A DNA stretch of 64,000 nt from Salvelinus alpinus (taxonomy: Eukaryota; Chordata; Actinopteri; Salmoniformes; Salmonidae), in the NCBI RefSeq assembly GCF_045679555.1, contig NC_092120.1:6877074-6941073 (forward strand), read 5' to 3'. Under the pieces are notes generated by a model, which ran no database searches, was not told the DNA's origin, and saw only the letters and a program-made list of their open reading frames with translations. Position numbers and translations under genes: made by a program. This document shows, piece after piece, positions 53,301 through 64,000 of the stretch; the stretch's first letter is position 1, and each line of letters begins with the position of its first letter.

Positions 53301-55477
53301 CTTGGAGACAGTCACCCCTATTGGGGCGGATAGAGGAATCTGTGCCGGCTGATGGGTGTTGGGTGTTAAGGAGCTATAGGTACAGGTAGAGTTAGGCCCT
53401 GGCTGCAGGCACACCTGTCTGCTGGTGTACAGGTGAGCCTGCTGGATGCCTCCCTCCCTCAGTTGCTCCTCAACTCAGGTACAGCCTTAGCCCAGGCTGA
53501 TCCAACTGTAACACTGGCTGCCAACGACTGGATGGAGCTCAGCTCATACCCAATGAACCCAGCAAAGACAGTTGTGTCATTTACTATTGTAATACATGGT
53601 GTATGTTTGATCAAACCTCCATTAAACTGGTGAGGGGCTATGTGTACTGTATATATGCACATTGCCTGGACATGATGGTGATTGTGAACATGATGATAAA
53701 GTACCATGGGCTTTCAGTATCAAACATCATGTAGCTGTACGAGCCAGAAAATAAAACAAAGTTACTGCTATGTGCTCTGAGGTTTACTGTACTGTAGCTT
53801 GTAACTGAACTTGTTGCGAGTTAGGTTGCTGAATCTGTGGAATATGAGTGGTTCTGAACCACAGGCCTTCAGTGCAGCTTCTCTGTGGAGAAAAGGTTCA
53901 ATGTGGCAATGTAGCATGTTTATCAGACAGCCTTTGGAAAAGGAGGGAATCTTTTTCTCTTCCAGCCCCTCTCCAAGTTTATCAGACAGCCTTTGGAAAA
54001 GGAGGGAATCTTTTTCTCTTCCAGCCCCTCTCCATCCATTAATTTACTTTATCTGCAATTCGATCTGTCTCTTTCTCTCTAATAAACATTTTTGGATGGG
54101 GCTGATAAGGAAAACCACAGCGCTGTATTTTCCTCTCTAGAGACAGAAGGAAAAGTAGCTACTTCAGGCACTGTAAATGGCTTGTGTAAAATCAAGTGTT
54201 ATGGGCAGGTTAATAAGTTTACTTTTACAACTGATTTCAAGCTACTGCCAGAAATTCTGTTTATTTTTGCTCTTTTCAGTTTTACTGTTATTAAACAATG
54301 TTGCCATGCTACCCCTTTTTGCTATTAAAGGATAAACCACAAAGAAGCAGCGAGGCCTAGCCTGCAGTGCTGCTGGAGGTTGTCAGGTCTGGGTCTGGGT
54401 GGTTGGGAATGGGTTGTACACTGGATGTGTACAGTAGCTACCCTCCTGGTACAAACTCACCGTGCTTAAAGACAGCTTTCATCTGGGCTGTGTGTGAATA
54501 TTTGTTATGTGTATGGGGGTTGATTGGGTTAAATTTGTGGATGTGTGTGGATTGTTTGAGGCAAATTGTTTTTTGGCGTGTGTGTTTGTGCTTGCGTACA
54601 TGGGTGCATCAGTTTGTGTATGTGTGTGTGTGCGGTGCATGCGTTTGTGTGTTTGTGTTTTATGAGATTGAGAGAGATTAACATATCTTTGCGGTTATGT
54701 GTCAAGGTGGGGTTTTCCAAAACTTGTGCTTGATACTTTTTTCTTGCCCACACTGAAATGTGCTTCTCTTTTCTCTCTTGATGACTATCTAGTTTCACCT
54801 CTGAAGGTAATATAGTGAATCAGCACAGACAGTGATACATAAAACCCCACTGTAGTTCAGGTGGTACCTTTGTTCCTCTGGGATTTTGTGGATGTTTCTG
54901 TTGGTTGGATCGTCCATTCAGGAGAAATCCTATAGAAAGGTGTTTGATCAGAAGAAACATTTACAGTAACTACAACGTAACTACTCTGCAGAGTTCAGTA
55001 ATACTGGCCTACCTTGAATTAGGTATTTCATTCAAATCTGAGACCATCTGAACCCAAGCTTCCAAAAACCAAACCTACGATACAGTACATAGTGTAGTGG
55101 AGGTGATTTGGAAACACGCTCTCATGCTCTGAGATATTGAGCATCAAAGTTTTCACATCCCAGGTTGTGATCGCAGAACTGTTTTGTAGTGAATTCTTCT
55201 TTCATAACCCAGGGTCCTCACCTTAAAAAAAAATCCTAAGACATTTGTAAATCAGTTTTTTGGGGGGTGCAATCGCAGATAGAATTGTCAGTCTGGGTTC
55301 AGCCATAAGGTCATATGGCACACAATGTTAAAATAATTTCAATAGAAACGTACAGACATTTAATAATGAAATAAAGAGAATACACTTCCTTCTTTCTAAT
55401 CACATAATGAAATATATTAATTTATGTTCATCACACATTTGTTAAAGCGATAGTTCCCTAAAATGACAAATACTCTA
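50367..55477. other. Intergenic stretch, no gene seen
   Basis: It contains a (CA)n run at 51122-51150, a C-run at 51828-51844, a MITE fragment at 51861-51900 (ATCCCAAATGGCACCCTATT), GA-rich sequence at 52195-52320, the duplication at 53918-54034, and GT-rich stretches at 54570-54660. The many short frames lack family resemblance. Confidence 0.5.
53918..54034. repeat. Perfect 59-bp tandem duplication
   Basis: GTTTATCAGACAGCCTTTGG starts at 53918 and again at 53977; the copies are identical over 58 bases, through TTCCAGCCCCTCTCCA. Identity suggests a recent event. Confidence 0.97.
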
Positions 55478-56748
55478 CAGGGCATTCAGAAAGTATTCAG
55501 ACCCCTTGACTTGTTCCACATTTTGTTACGTTATATGGATAAAAAAAAAAATAATCCTCATCAATCTACACACAATACCCCATAATGACAAAGCAAAAAT
55601 AGGTTTTTAGAAATGTTTGCAAATGTATTAAAAAAAACAAAAAACAGAAATACCTTATTTATATAGTATTTAGACCCTTTGCTATGAGACTCGAAATTGA
55701 ACAGGTGAATCATGTTTCCATTAATTATCCTTGAGATATTTCTACAACTTGATTGGAGTCCACCTGTGGTAGATTCAATTGATTGGACATGATTTGGAAA
55801 GGCACAAACCTGTCTATGCTCTGGCACTGTCAGAGCAAAAACCAAGCCATGAGGTCGAAGGAATTGTCCGTGAAGCTCAGAGACAGGATTGTGTCGGTGC
55901 ACAGATCTGGGGAAGGGTACAACCATCTGTGCAGCACTCCACCAATCAGGCCATTATGGTGGAGTGGCAAGACTGAAGCCACTCCTCAGTAAAAGGCACA
56001 TGACAGCCCGCTTGGAGTTTGCCAAAAGGCACCTAAAGGACTCTTAAACCATGAGAAACAGAATTCTCTGGTCTAGATTGAACTCTTTGGCCTGAATGCC
56101 AACCATCACGTCTTGAGGAAACCTGGCACCATCCCTATGGTGAAGCATGGTAGTGGCAGAATCATGCTGTGGGGATGTTTTTCAGCGGCAGGGACTGGGA
56201 AACTAGTCAGGATAGAGGGAAAGATGAATGGAGCAAAGTACAGAGAGATTCTTGATAAAAAACTGCTCCAGAGCGTTCAGGACCTCAGACTAGGGTGAAG
56301 GTTGACCTTCCAACAGGACAACGAGTGGCTTCAGGACAAGTCTCTGAATGTCCTTAAGTGGCCCAGCCAGAGCCCGGACTTGAACCCGATCTAACATCTC
56401 TGGAGAGACCTGAAAATAGCTGTGCAGTGTAGCTCCCCATCCAACCTGACAGAGCTTGAGAGGACTTGAAGAGAAGAATGGGAGAAACTCCTCAAATACA
56501 GGTGTGCCAAGCTTGTAGCGTCATACCGAAGAAGATTCGAGGCTGTAATCGCTGCCAAAGGTGTTTCAACAAAGTACTGAGTAAAGGTGCAAAAAAATGT
56601 AACCACCTGTTTTTGCTTTTTTACATTATGGGATATTGTGTGTAGATTGATGAGGACAAAAAACAATTTCATCCATCTGAGAATAAGGTTGTAATGTAAC
56701 AAAATTTGGTAAAAGTCAAGGGTTCTGAATACTTTCAGAAAGCACCTT
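55478..56748 (+). mobile_element. Tc1-like transposon, plus strand, inactive
   Basis: Inverted ends are CATTCAGAAAGTATTCAGAC (left) and GTTCTGAATACTTTCAGAAA (right). Transposase pieces include [57 protein letters not shown] and FQQDNEW...[14 protein letters not shown] followed by a stop at the expected Glu codon (CCGATC TAA). Same family as 42072-43483, in opposite orientation. Multiple breaks. Confidence 0.88.
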
Positions 56749-59700
56749 ATATCCTATGGATAACTAGCAGCATTGCTAAAGCTTAGCTCTGGATAAGTAA
56801 ACTGATATATCTTTCTGGTCTCTGACACCCAAAGTCAGTAAAATACTTGCTATTAATCATTAAATGTGGTAAGATTGTAATGTTTGTGAAATACCCCCTT
56901 CCAAGAAGGTTTCCGTATTGACATAGAACAAGACAAAAACAACAATTCCTCTCCTAAGGGCCTAAAACATGCTCTAAGGAACTTGTATTGATTTGCTTTT
57001 ACCATAAAGAGCTGACGTTATAGCCATTCTTCTGAAAAAGTGGTAAAAAAAATGTAATGAATTGAAAAAGAGGACCAGAACCTATGATACGAATTATCAA
57101 GGACTTGGGACTATAAAGTTCTAACTGCAAAATGTATACTTTTGAGATAATGAGGATGTTTCAAGTCCCAGATCTCAGAACTGCTTTGTGATGTCTTCCT
57201 CTTTCATGACTCAATAAGTATATCACCTTACATACAATTATTTGTGATTGACAACCCAGCATTGTGTGATTGGATTGCAGATAGAACCTTATAGCACCAA
57301 GTTCAAAGGTGTTTGCGCAGATAGAACTTTCAGATGTTTCATTTTTTTCATCGTTCTGAAATATTTAAAGGACCAAATATGTAACGGAACAACTAAAGAC
57401 TAACTCTATGGACCGATTCCAAATTAGGAAGTTACATATTTCTTACACACACCTTTCCTACGCACTTCTCAGTAGTTGCTATTCAGACTTACCTTATGAA
57501 GGTGCATAGCAGGCTTTGCAGGCATGGTTCCCTTGCGTGCGCTGCATAAATGTAATTCAACCGCTGAAAAACGTTCCTCTTGCTAACCAACAGATTTTCT
57601 TGTGGAGTTTTCATTCATTAGGGTTTCGAGTACGTTTATCAAAAGCCATCCCTTTAAATACGGTGTACCTTGTAGTTATAATTTTGGCGCCAGACTCACT
57701 AGAATACATCAAGAGAACAGGTTCAGAATATTAGGGATCAATGAAAGAAAGCCATCTAAATATATGCATATTAATCTCTGTTTCAGCACCAATTGGTAGA
57801 TCACATTTTTTATTATATAAGGGAAGAAAAGTATTTATGAATCATAAAAGAACAGGTTTGGATAGCCTTTATGCACAAAAGACAGAAAACCGGTTTGATT
57901 AATTCTGAATATTCCGACATTCAGTTCTTCAACCCATGATAATGTTGGCAGGTTAGTTTACATATAATTATAATAGGGATAATAGTGTACAATAGTAGGC
58001 TGTCCTCTCGTCTATTGCCTGCACTAACCATGTATCGAGTTCAAACTCTTAGGCTTGGTCTCCACTCCACTTCATAACGATTTATTTAGCCTTCATGTCT
58101 TTTTAAATATTATCAACTGTTTCTAATGATCCTCAGAAACAACCACATGGCCGAGATGGCGTTTACAGAGGAAGCAAATGAAGGTTAACAAAACAATGTA
58201 ATTAAATGGAATGATTATGTAGGCTATACCAACTGAAGGAACTAACAGTAAATTGGCAGTTGAATATGTGTGGTTATTAGGCCTACTGACGGTCGATACT
58301 GATAGTGGCTAATATTTAACATGATAGAAATAAGAGAGAGAGATAGTCGGGGTAGCCTATAATTAAGACTTTCGAGAGTGCCCATCCCTGCAAGTTAAAA
58401 GGCCGTAGAATTTAAATTCTGCATAAATGCACATCAGTGCATAAACTTTACTGTGGAAAAAAGTGACTGGTTTCACATTTGTCTCAAGCGATTATAAGGT
58501 AAAATAGATCTGAAACAAGTAGCATTTATATTTAGGCTACAATTCCCTTATCCAAACGGATTACACATTTATATAGCTCTTATCGATAGCGCTTGTCTAT
58601 TTGTAAATTACAGTGCATGGAGAATGGTGTTATTTCTATCAGAAAAAAATAAAGTAGGCCTAGATGTTTTTCCTCTTGGAACCGGCAGGTTTGCTAGACG
58701 TTATTGTAGGTTTCCTCGCGCATAAAGGAGGTGGAATTATTAGGGAATTAAGTCAAAGTCATAATATGCCGTTTCTGTAGACACAACTCTGCCACACATT
58801 CATTTATTTGAGCTCCACCCAAAACAAGCAGCATGTGAATAGTACAATATTCTCATGCTTCAGTTCAAGGTCAAGGAAAAATGCATAAAAACTGAATTAG
58901 GTTCCATTTACGCTCGCTTAACTCGGGTCGGAATCGGGGCCTTAGTGAATATATAATAAATTTAAAAAAGTCAGATAGAACTTTATAGCCTAGCATATTT
59001 ATCCACCCAGGCTTCCCAAACCTACAAGCGTGTTTATCCCTCTCTCTCCACCCATACAGTCTGGTGTTTACAGCTATGCTGTGTGAAGCGCTTCCCTGCG
59101 GCTCCATGCTCTCCACACATCACATGATTTGACATGGATCACAGGCCTGAGCCAGAGCTATAGAACCAGTGCCAGGAACTCAGTGGGAAACCAAGAGAGA
59201 CAAAGGTTATCCAGGAACAGATCAGATAAGAATACAGTTAAGTAGAGATAAAGAAAGGTATAGATAGATTCACATTGTCATACCCATACGTCCTTGTCTG
59301 AAACCTTGGTGGCTAGGTTCAGAAGAGCATAGCTATAGATTTATAGTGTTGGTAGGGTTGGGATACCTCTACCGCTGCTGCTCAGTTGTTATGATAGTGC
59401 CCATATTCAACTGATCTCATGTGCAGTAGCAATATTGTAGGCATAATGAGTATCGAGGCCAAAACTGCAAGGGGTAGATGAACAATCTCTGGAAAACAAA
59501 TCTGAAACACTAATATTTATTCAAGAATTTCTCATTTGGAAGCACTGAAGGAAAGAGAAGAAAGCTTGTTATAATGTTCAGGGTGCTTTGAAAAAGGGTA
59601 TTTTATCCACTCTTCAGAGGATGTTATAGAAGGCCTGATCCGTTTCACATCAGTTGGTGAAATTACAGTACTTCATTCCCATTTAGAGGGATGGCCAGTG

Positions 59701-61446
59701 GGCAGTCTTGGTGAGGTATTAAAGGAGAAATGTCCTGATTTAAGGAGTGTTGATCTGCCTTTATTAGACACTTAGCACCTCATCAGCCGACCTTCAGACG
59801 GGGGTAGTTAACATGGAGTTTGGAGCTGCTCCAGCCACGGCGGGTGGGTGTTTTTTCTGCTGGTGGCATAGCTACCATCCTGACACAGGACCACAGGCAG
59901 CAGCCATGCAGTCATCCTCACCTAGTTGTTTGTAAGGCTGATTCATCCTTGGGGTGAGTCTACTGTACTGTACTGGTCTACTGTACTGGTCTACTGTAAT
60001 GGTCTACTGTACTGGTCTACTGTAATGGTCTACTGGTGTACTAGTGTGGGTCTGCTAGTGTGTGTGTGTTTTACTGTAGCTGTCTAGAAAAGGATTTAAT
60101 ATCCTTGTCGGTCAACCCCCCCCCCCCCCCCACTCCCCCCCAGTGGTGTCCAGTGGTGAAATACAGTGTGTGCTTCCAACAGTCATTTATCACAAATAAC
60201 TTATTTCCAAAAAATAACGGTTTGTGTAATGAAAGTTGAAAAAACAAAACGTAGCAAAACGAGTTCAACCTGTAATAAAAAACAGACATGCCAAGCAGCA
60301 TGAGGAGGCGGAGAGGCTGTTTCATTCGCTGCCAGGGTTCCCCTGAGGTGGGGGAGCTGGTTGGTGGGAAAACTTTACATTATAAGGAATTAATTACGGC
60401 TTGAATGCAGCAAGGCAGTTAGATGCTCCTAATTGTTATGGGGCCCTATCAAAACCAATAATCCCCCACCACCACCCCAACACCCCACTCCGCATCAGTT
60501 TGCAACAGTTGAAACCTGAATCCCCCCCCCCCCCCCCCCACCGACATCTCCATATTCACATTCTCTGAACTTATGTAGATTTTTCCATTGGTATAAAGTC
60601 AAATCTAGGACCCAGAGTATGTTCTCTCCCTCAAGGGGGGAGGGATTCACAGGTTCCTTGAAGTAGAGAGCAGCGTTACCTGGAGAAAGACAGGATTGGA
60701 AAGGAGAGAGGAGGAGGAGAGAAAGAAGTTACATGGAAGATAGTGAGTGTTATGGATAGTGAGTGCTACTAATGTGATGAGCAACCTTAACTAAAACCTG
60801 AAGACTTAGGTTTTCCTATAGGTTTTGTTTTAGCTCAGCAGGCTAACACTGTCTTCTGGTGTGTAGATGAGCCGAGTTCAAACCCAATTGGTCACATGAG
60901 AACATGGAGAGTGGAGGGACATAGATATCTAGATATGACCCATTTTTCACCCTGACTGCTGCCCCACACTGACCTTCTGTATACCAGCTCCACCTTAATT
61001 AAATTAACAATAAAATATGGATATTAAAACAACCATTGAATTATATTGGCTCATGGAAAAGTTTTTAATAATCTGGTCTTTTTCTCAACACCTTTGTAGC
61101 AGAACATCTGATCTGACGCATATTTGTCCATGAAGTCTGTCTGATTTACCGTCCAGCTAACTGACACTAATGGAACGGAATTAATCGGTTCTGTTATTTA
61201 TTGAGCATTATACATTCTAGAGTTGCAAGTTCACCTCTGGCAGCCTCTTTTCTCTGTATCTGCATGAGTTGATGTAATGCTTGTTAGCTGCGTCCTCCTC
61301 CAAGCTCCACTCTGATCCTAAACTTCAGAGCCCTGGCTTGCCTCATTGGCTGGGGAAAAAATAAAAACGATAAATTAAAATGTTTGGAATTGTTCCTTTT
61401 CAATGTCAAAGGAATCAAAGTAAAAAGTGAGAAACTATTGTCACAT
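56749..61446. other. Intergenic stretch, no gene seen
   Basis: No exon of a recognisable gene. It contains a 13-bp tandem repeat (GGTCTACTGTACT) at 59958-60045, C-runs at 60116-60131 and 60522-60539, and GA-rich sequence near 60705-60727. Part of it could be regulatory, which cannot be judged from one sequence. Confidence 0.5.
59958..60045. repeat. 13-bp tandem repeat, about 6 units
   Basis: Units of GGTCTACTGTACT alternate with GGTCTACTGTAAT, with a degenerate last unit. Confidence 0.9.
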
Positions 61447-62215
61447 ACACTACCATTCAAAAGTTTGGGGTCACAGAAATGTCCTTGTTTTTTAAAGAAA
61501 AGCATGTTTTTTTGTCCATTAAAATAACATCAAAATGATCAGAAATACAGTGTAGACATTGTTAATGTTGTAAATGACTATTGTAGCTGGAAATGGCAGA
61601 TTTTTTATGGAATATCTACATAGGCGTACAGAGGCCTATTATCAGCAACCATCACTCCTCTGTTTCAATGGCACGTACAGTTGAAGTCGGAAGTTTACAT
61701 ACACCTTAGCCAAATATATTTAAACTCAGTTTTTCACAATTCCTGACATTTAATCCCAGTAAAAATTCCCTGCCGTAGGTCAGTTAGGATCACCACTTTA
61801 TTTTAAGAATGTGAAATGTCAGAATAATAGTAGATAAGTTGGGTGAATTTTTGCCCATTCCTCCTGACAGAGCTGATGTAACTGAGTCAGGTTTGTAGGC
61901 CTCCTTGCTCGCACATGCTTTTTCAGTTCTCCCCACACATTTTCTATGGGATTGAGGTCAGGGCTTTGTGATGGCCACTCCAATACCTTGATTTTGTTGT
62001 CCTTAAGACATTTTGCCACAACTTTGGAAGTATGCTTGGGGTCATTGTCCATTTGGAAGACACATTTGCGACCAAGCTTTAATTTCCTGACTGACGTATT
62101 GATGTTGCTTCAATATATCCACATCATTTTCCTTTCTCATCATGCCACCTATTTTGTGAAGTGCACCAGTCCCTCCTGCAGCAATGCACCCCCACAACAT
62201 GATGCTGTCACCCCC

Positions 62216-62584
62216 TGTAACGACCGTCTGAAGAAGAGGGAGTGGACCAAAGCACAGCATGGTAGGTGTTCATCTTTTCTTTATTAAAACTGAACACTAA
62301 ATAACAAAAACAACAAAGAGAATGAACGAAAATGAAACAGTTCTGTCTGGTGCAGACACAAAACAGAAAATAACTACCCACAAAACACAGGTGGGAAAAG
62401 GATACCTAAGTATGGTTCTCAATCAGAGACAACGATAGACAGCTGCCTCTGATTGAGAACCACACCCGGCCAAACACATAGAAATAGACAACATAGAACA
62501 AAAACATAGAATGCCCACCCCAACTCACGCCCTGACCAACCAAAATAGAGACATAAAAAGGATCTCTAGGGTCAGGGCGTGACA
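62216..62584 (-). mobile_element. Solo LTR (fossil) nested in the Sleeping Beauty-type element
   Basis: Termini TGTAACGACC...GGCGTGACA with 5-bp flanking repeats CCCCC (62211-62215 and 62585-62589). On its own strand it reads TGTCACGCCC...CGTTACA with an AATAAA near its end, as in the copy at 49466-49837. There is no internal region. It is younger than the transposon it interrupts. Confidence 0.78.
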
Positions 62585-63198
62585 CCCCCGTGCTTCACGG
62601 TTGGGATGGTGTTCTTTGGCTTGCAAGCCTCCCCTTTTCCTCCAAACATAACGATGGTCATTATGGCCAAACAGTTCTATTTTTGTTTCATCAGACCAGA
62701 GGACATTTCTACAAAAGTATGATCTTTGTCCCCATGTGCAGTTGCAAACCGTAGTCTGGCTTTTCAATGGCGGTTTTGGAGCAGTGGCTTCTTCCTTGCT
62801 GAGCGGCCTTTCAGGTTATGTCGATATAGGACTTGTTTTACTGTGGATATAGATACTTTTGTACCTGTTTCCTCCAGCATCTTCACAAGGTCCTTTGCTG
62901 TTGTTCTGGGATTGATTTGCACTTTTCGCACCAAAGTATGTTCATCTCTAGGAGACAGAACGCGTCTCCTTCCTGAGCGGTATGACGGCTGCTTGGTCCC
63001 ATGGTGTTTATACTTGCGTACTATTGTATTCACAGATGAACGTGCTACCTTCAGGAGTTTGGACATTGCTCCCAAGGATGATCCAGATTTGTGGAGGTCT
63101 ACATTTTTTTTCTGAGGTCTTGGTTGATTTCTTTTGATTTTCCCATGATGTCAAGCAAAGAGGCACTGAGTTTGAAGGTAGGCCTTGAAATATACCTC

Positions 63199-63855
63199 TG
63201 TGTTGCGTTCCCCAGTTTCTGTGTTGTTGTGGGTTTGTATGTGTGTGTTTCAGGATGGTTTCCTGGATTCCAAGCAGCTGATTAGTTGGCCCCACTGCAG
63301 ATTGGAGCTCTGACCCCGCCCTCTCGCCAGGGGAAACAGCTGGCTCATCAATTACCAACACCTTCTGCAGCTTGAAAAGCCAGTGTTCCATTGTTAGGAG
63401 AGAGCTTCTTCTTGAATGTCCTGTGTTGGTTGTTGGTCTGGTAAATTTGTTTAAATGTTTTGTAGCCGGTCCTTTAGAGGTATGTGTATGCCATAGTACC
63501 TAGTGTTTTTGGTTTATTTAAATTGTTCACTAAGTTTTAATTATAGTGTTTCATTTGTTCCCAGGGGGGAAGGGGAAGGCACCTTGGGAGTGTTTAGGCA
63601 AGAGGCCTGTGGGCATACATATACCCGTAGTATTTACTATATCTATGCACACTAGGTAAGACCTGGGCGAACCACCCCCTGTATTTTGGTTAGCGCACCA
63701 GGTGGTGCTAAGAATAGGTAACCAGTGGGTAGGTAGGATAGGGGGAACTTTGCTTTGGTTCCGTCCAGCCCCTTTTCCTCAAGAAGGAAGAATAAATTCC
63801 CTGTAAACAGTAATATTCTCTGCCTCTGTCATCATTACCCGCACCTACAATCACA
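63199..63855 (+). mobile_element. Probable solo LTR (fossil), about 657 bp
   Basis: Foreign sequence in the right part of the Sleeping Beauty-type element starts TGTGTTGCGTTCCCC and ends CAATCACA. The 5-mer TACCT lies on both sides (63193-63197, one base off; 63856-63860) and an AATAAA is about 65 bp before the end. These fit a solo LTR of an unidentified family; no coding region is present. Confidence 0.5.
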
Positions 63856-64000
63856 TACCTTTTTTCACTCCCCCTAGTTTGTTAACAAGAAATTTGTGGA
63901 GTGGTTGAAAAACGAGTTTTAATGACTCCAACCTAAGTGTATGTAAACTTCCGACTTAAAGGCTATTCCATGCGAGAAATTGCCAAGAAACTGAAGATCT

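Larger units (their letters stand above)
61678..63957 (-). mobile_element. Sleeping Beauty-type Tc1 transposon, inactive
   Basis: The ends CAGTTGAAGTCGGAAGTTTA (61678) and CTAAGTGTATGTAAACTTCC (63934) are the Sleeping Beauty-type inverted repeats; the last bases of the right one are missing. A TA precedes the left end. Minus-strand transposase pieces: DNA-binding part VNTIVRKYKHHGTKQPSYRS and GRRRVLSPRDEHTLVRKVQI (62764-63075), NVLWSDETKIELFGHNDHRY (62525-62767), and DNDPKHTSK with [18 protein letters not shown] (61819-62052). All three DDE residues are present, but the frame is shifted and split by a solo LTR. Confidence 0.92.
61448..64000 (+). mobile_element. Tc1-like transposon split by a Sleeping Beauty-type element
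   Basis: The left inverted repeat ACACTACCATTCAAAAGTTT (61448) and leader run to 61677. After the nested element, the transposase resumes at 63959 with GGCTATTCCATGCGAGAAAT, reading GYSMREIAKKLKI, the helix-turn-helix segment of this family, and continues out of the window. About 300 bp of the element is missing at the junction. Confidence 0.75.

Noticed and set aside
53433-53633. A 66-residue frame as a small gene
   Set aside because: No conserved motif, no splice context and no similarity I recognise.
45190-61446. A further host gene such as cenpw or rspo3, expected after trmt11 by synteny
   Set aside because: No frame or exon pair resembled either protein; all longer frames are repeats or lack any family resemblance.

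Overview
The window is vertebrate nuclear DNA with long introns, GT-AG exons and dense interspersed repeats. The repeat content points to a salmonid fish (trout, salmon, charr or whitefish group). It includes several Tc1-like transposons, one with Sleeping Beauty-type ends and transposase, a tRNA-derived SINE of AvaIII type, and salmonid-style LINE tails and small inverted-repeat elements. The assignment rests on recognising these families by eye, without a database search.

Four host genes could be read. From left to right they are ncoa7 (+, TLD-domain short form, 7 exons, 249 aa), hint3 (+, HIT-family hydrolase, 5 exons, 166 aa), a single-exon ABRA-like Costars-domain gene (-, 171 aa), and trmt11 (+, tRNA guanosine-2'-O/N2-type methyltransferase family, 13 exons, 473 aa). 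All exon junctions are in phase and bounded by AG/GT. The order ncoa7-hint3-trmt11 is the same as in the human 6q22 block, which supports naming the TLD gene ncoa7 rather than another TLD paralogue. The genes have unrelated functions; the block is conserved synteny and not an operon.

Layout: 1-6.5 kb is repeat-rich flank (Tc1 end, solo LTR, mariner-like MITE, LINE tail, SINE). 6.56-11.8 kb is ncoa7. 12.9-16.2 kb is hint3. 17.2-17.8 kb is the ABRA-like gene. 19.4-45.2 kb is trmt11, whose last two introns (8.0 and 12.7 kb) are filled with nested transposons. 45.2-64 kb has no recognisable gene and holds MITEs, a large palindrome carrying a solo LTR, Tc1 remains, microsatellites, and a nested Tc1/Sleeping Beauty/LTR stack at the right edge.

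I did not find a convincing undescribed biological system. The most interesting points are: a 2A-like GDVEVNPGP motif in the LINE family; trmt11 exon 12 sitting between two long inverted LINE copies and complementary CA/GT tracts; three-level nested insertions; insertions lying at the centres of two palindromes; and a local inverted-repeat/duplication complex at 30.2-31.1 kb. LTR-type elements here are old solo LTR fossils with no internal coding region.
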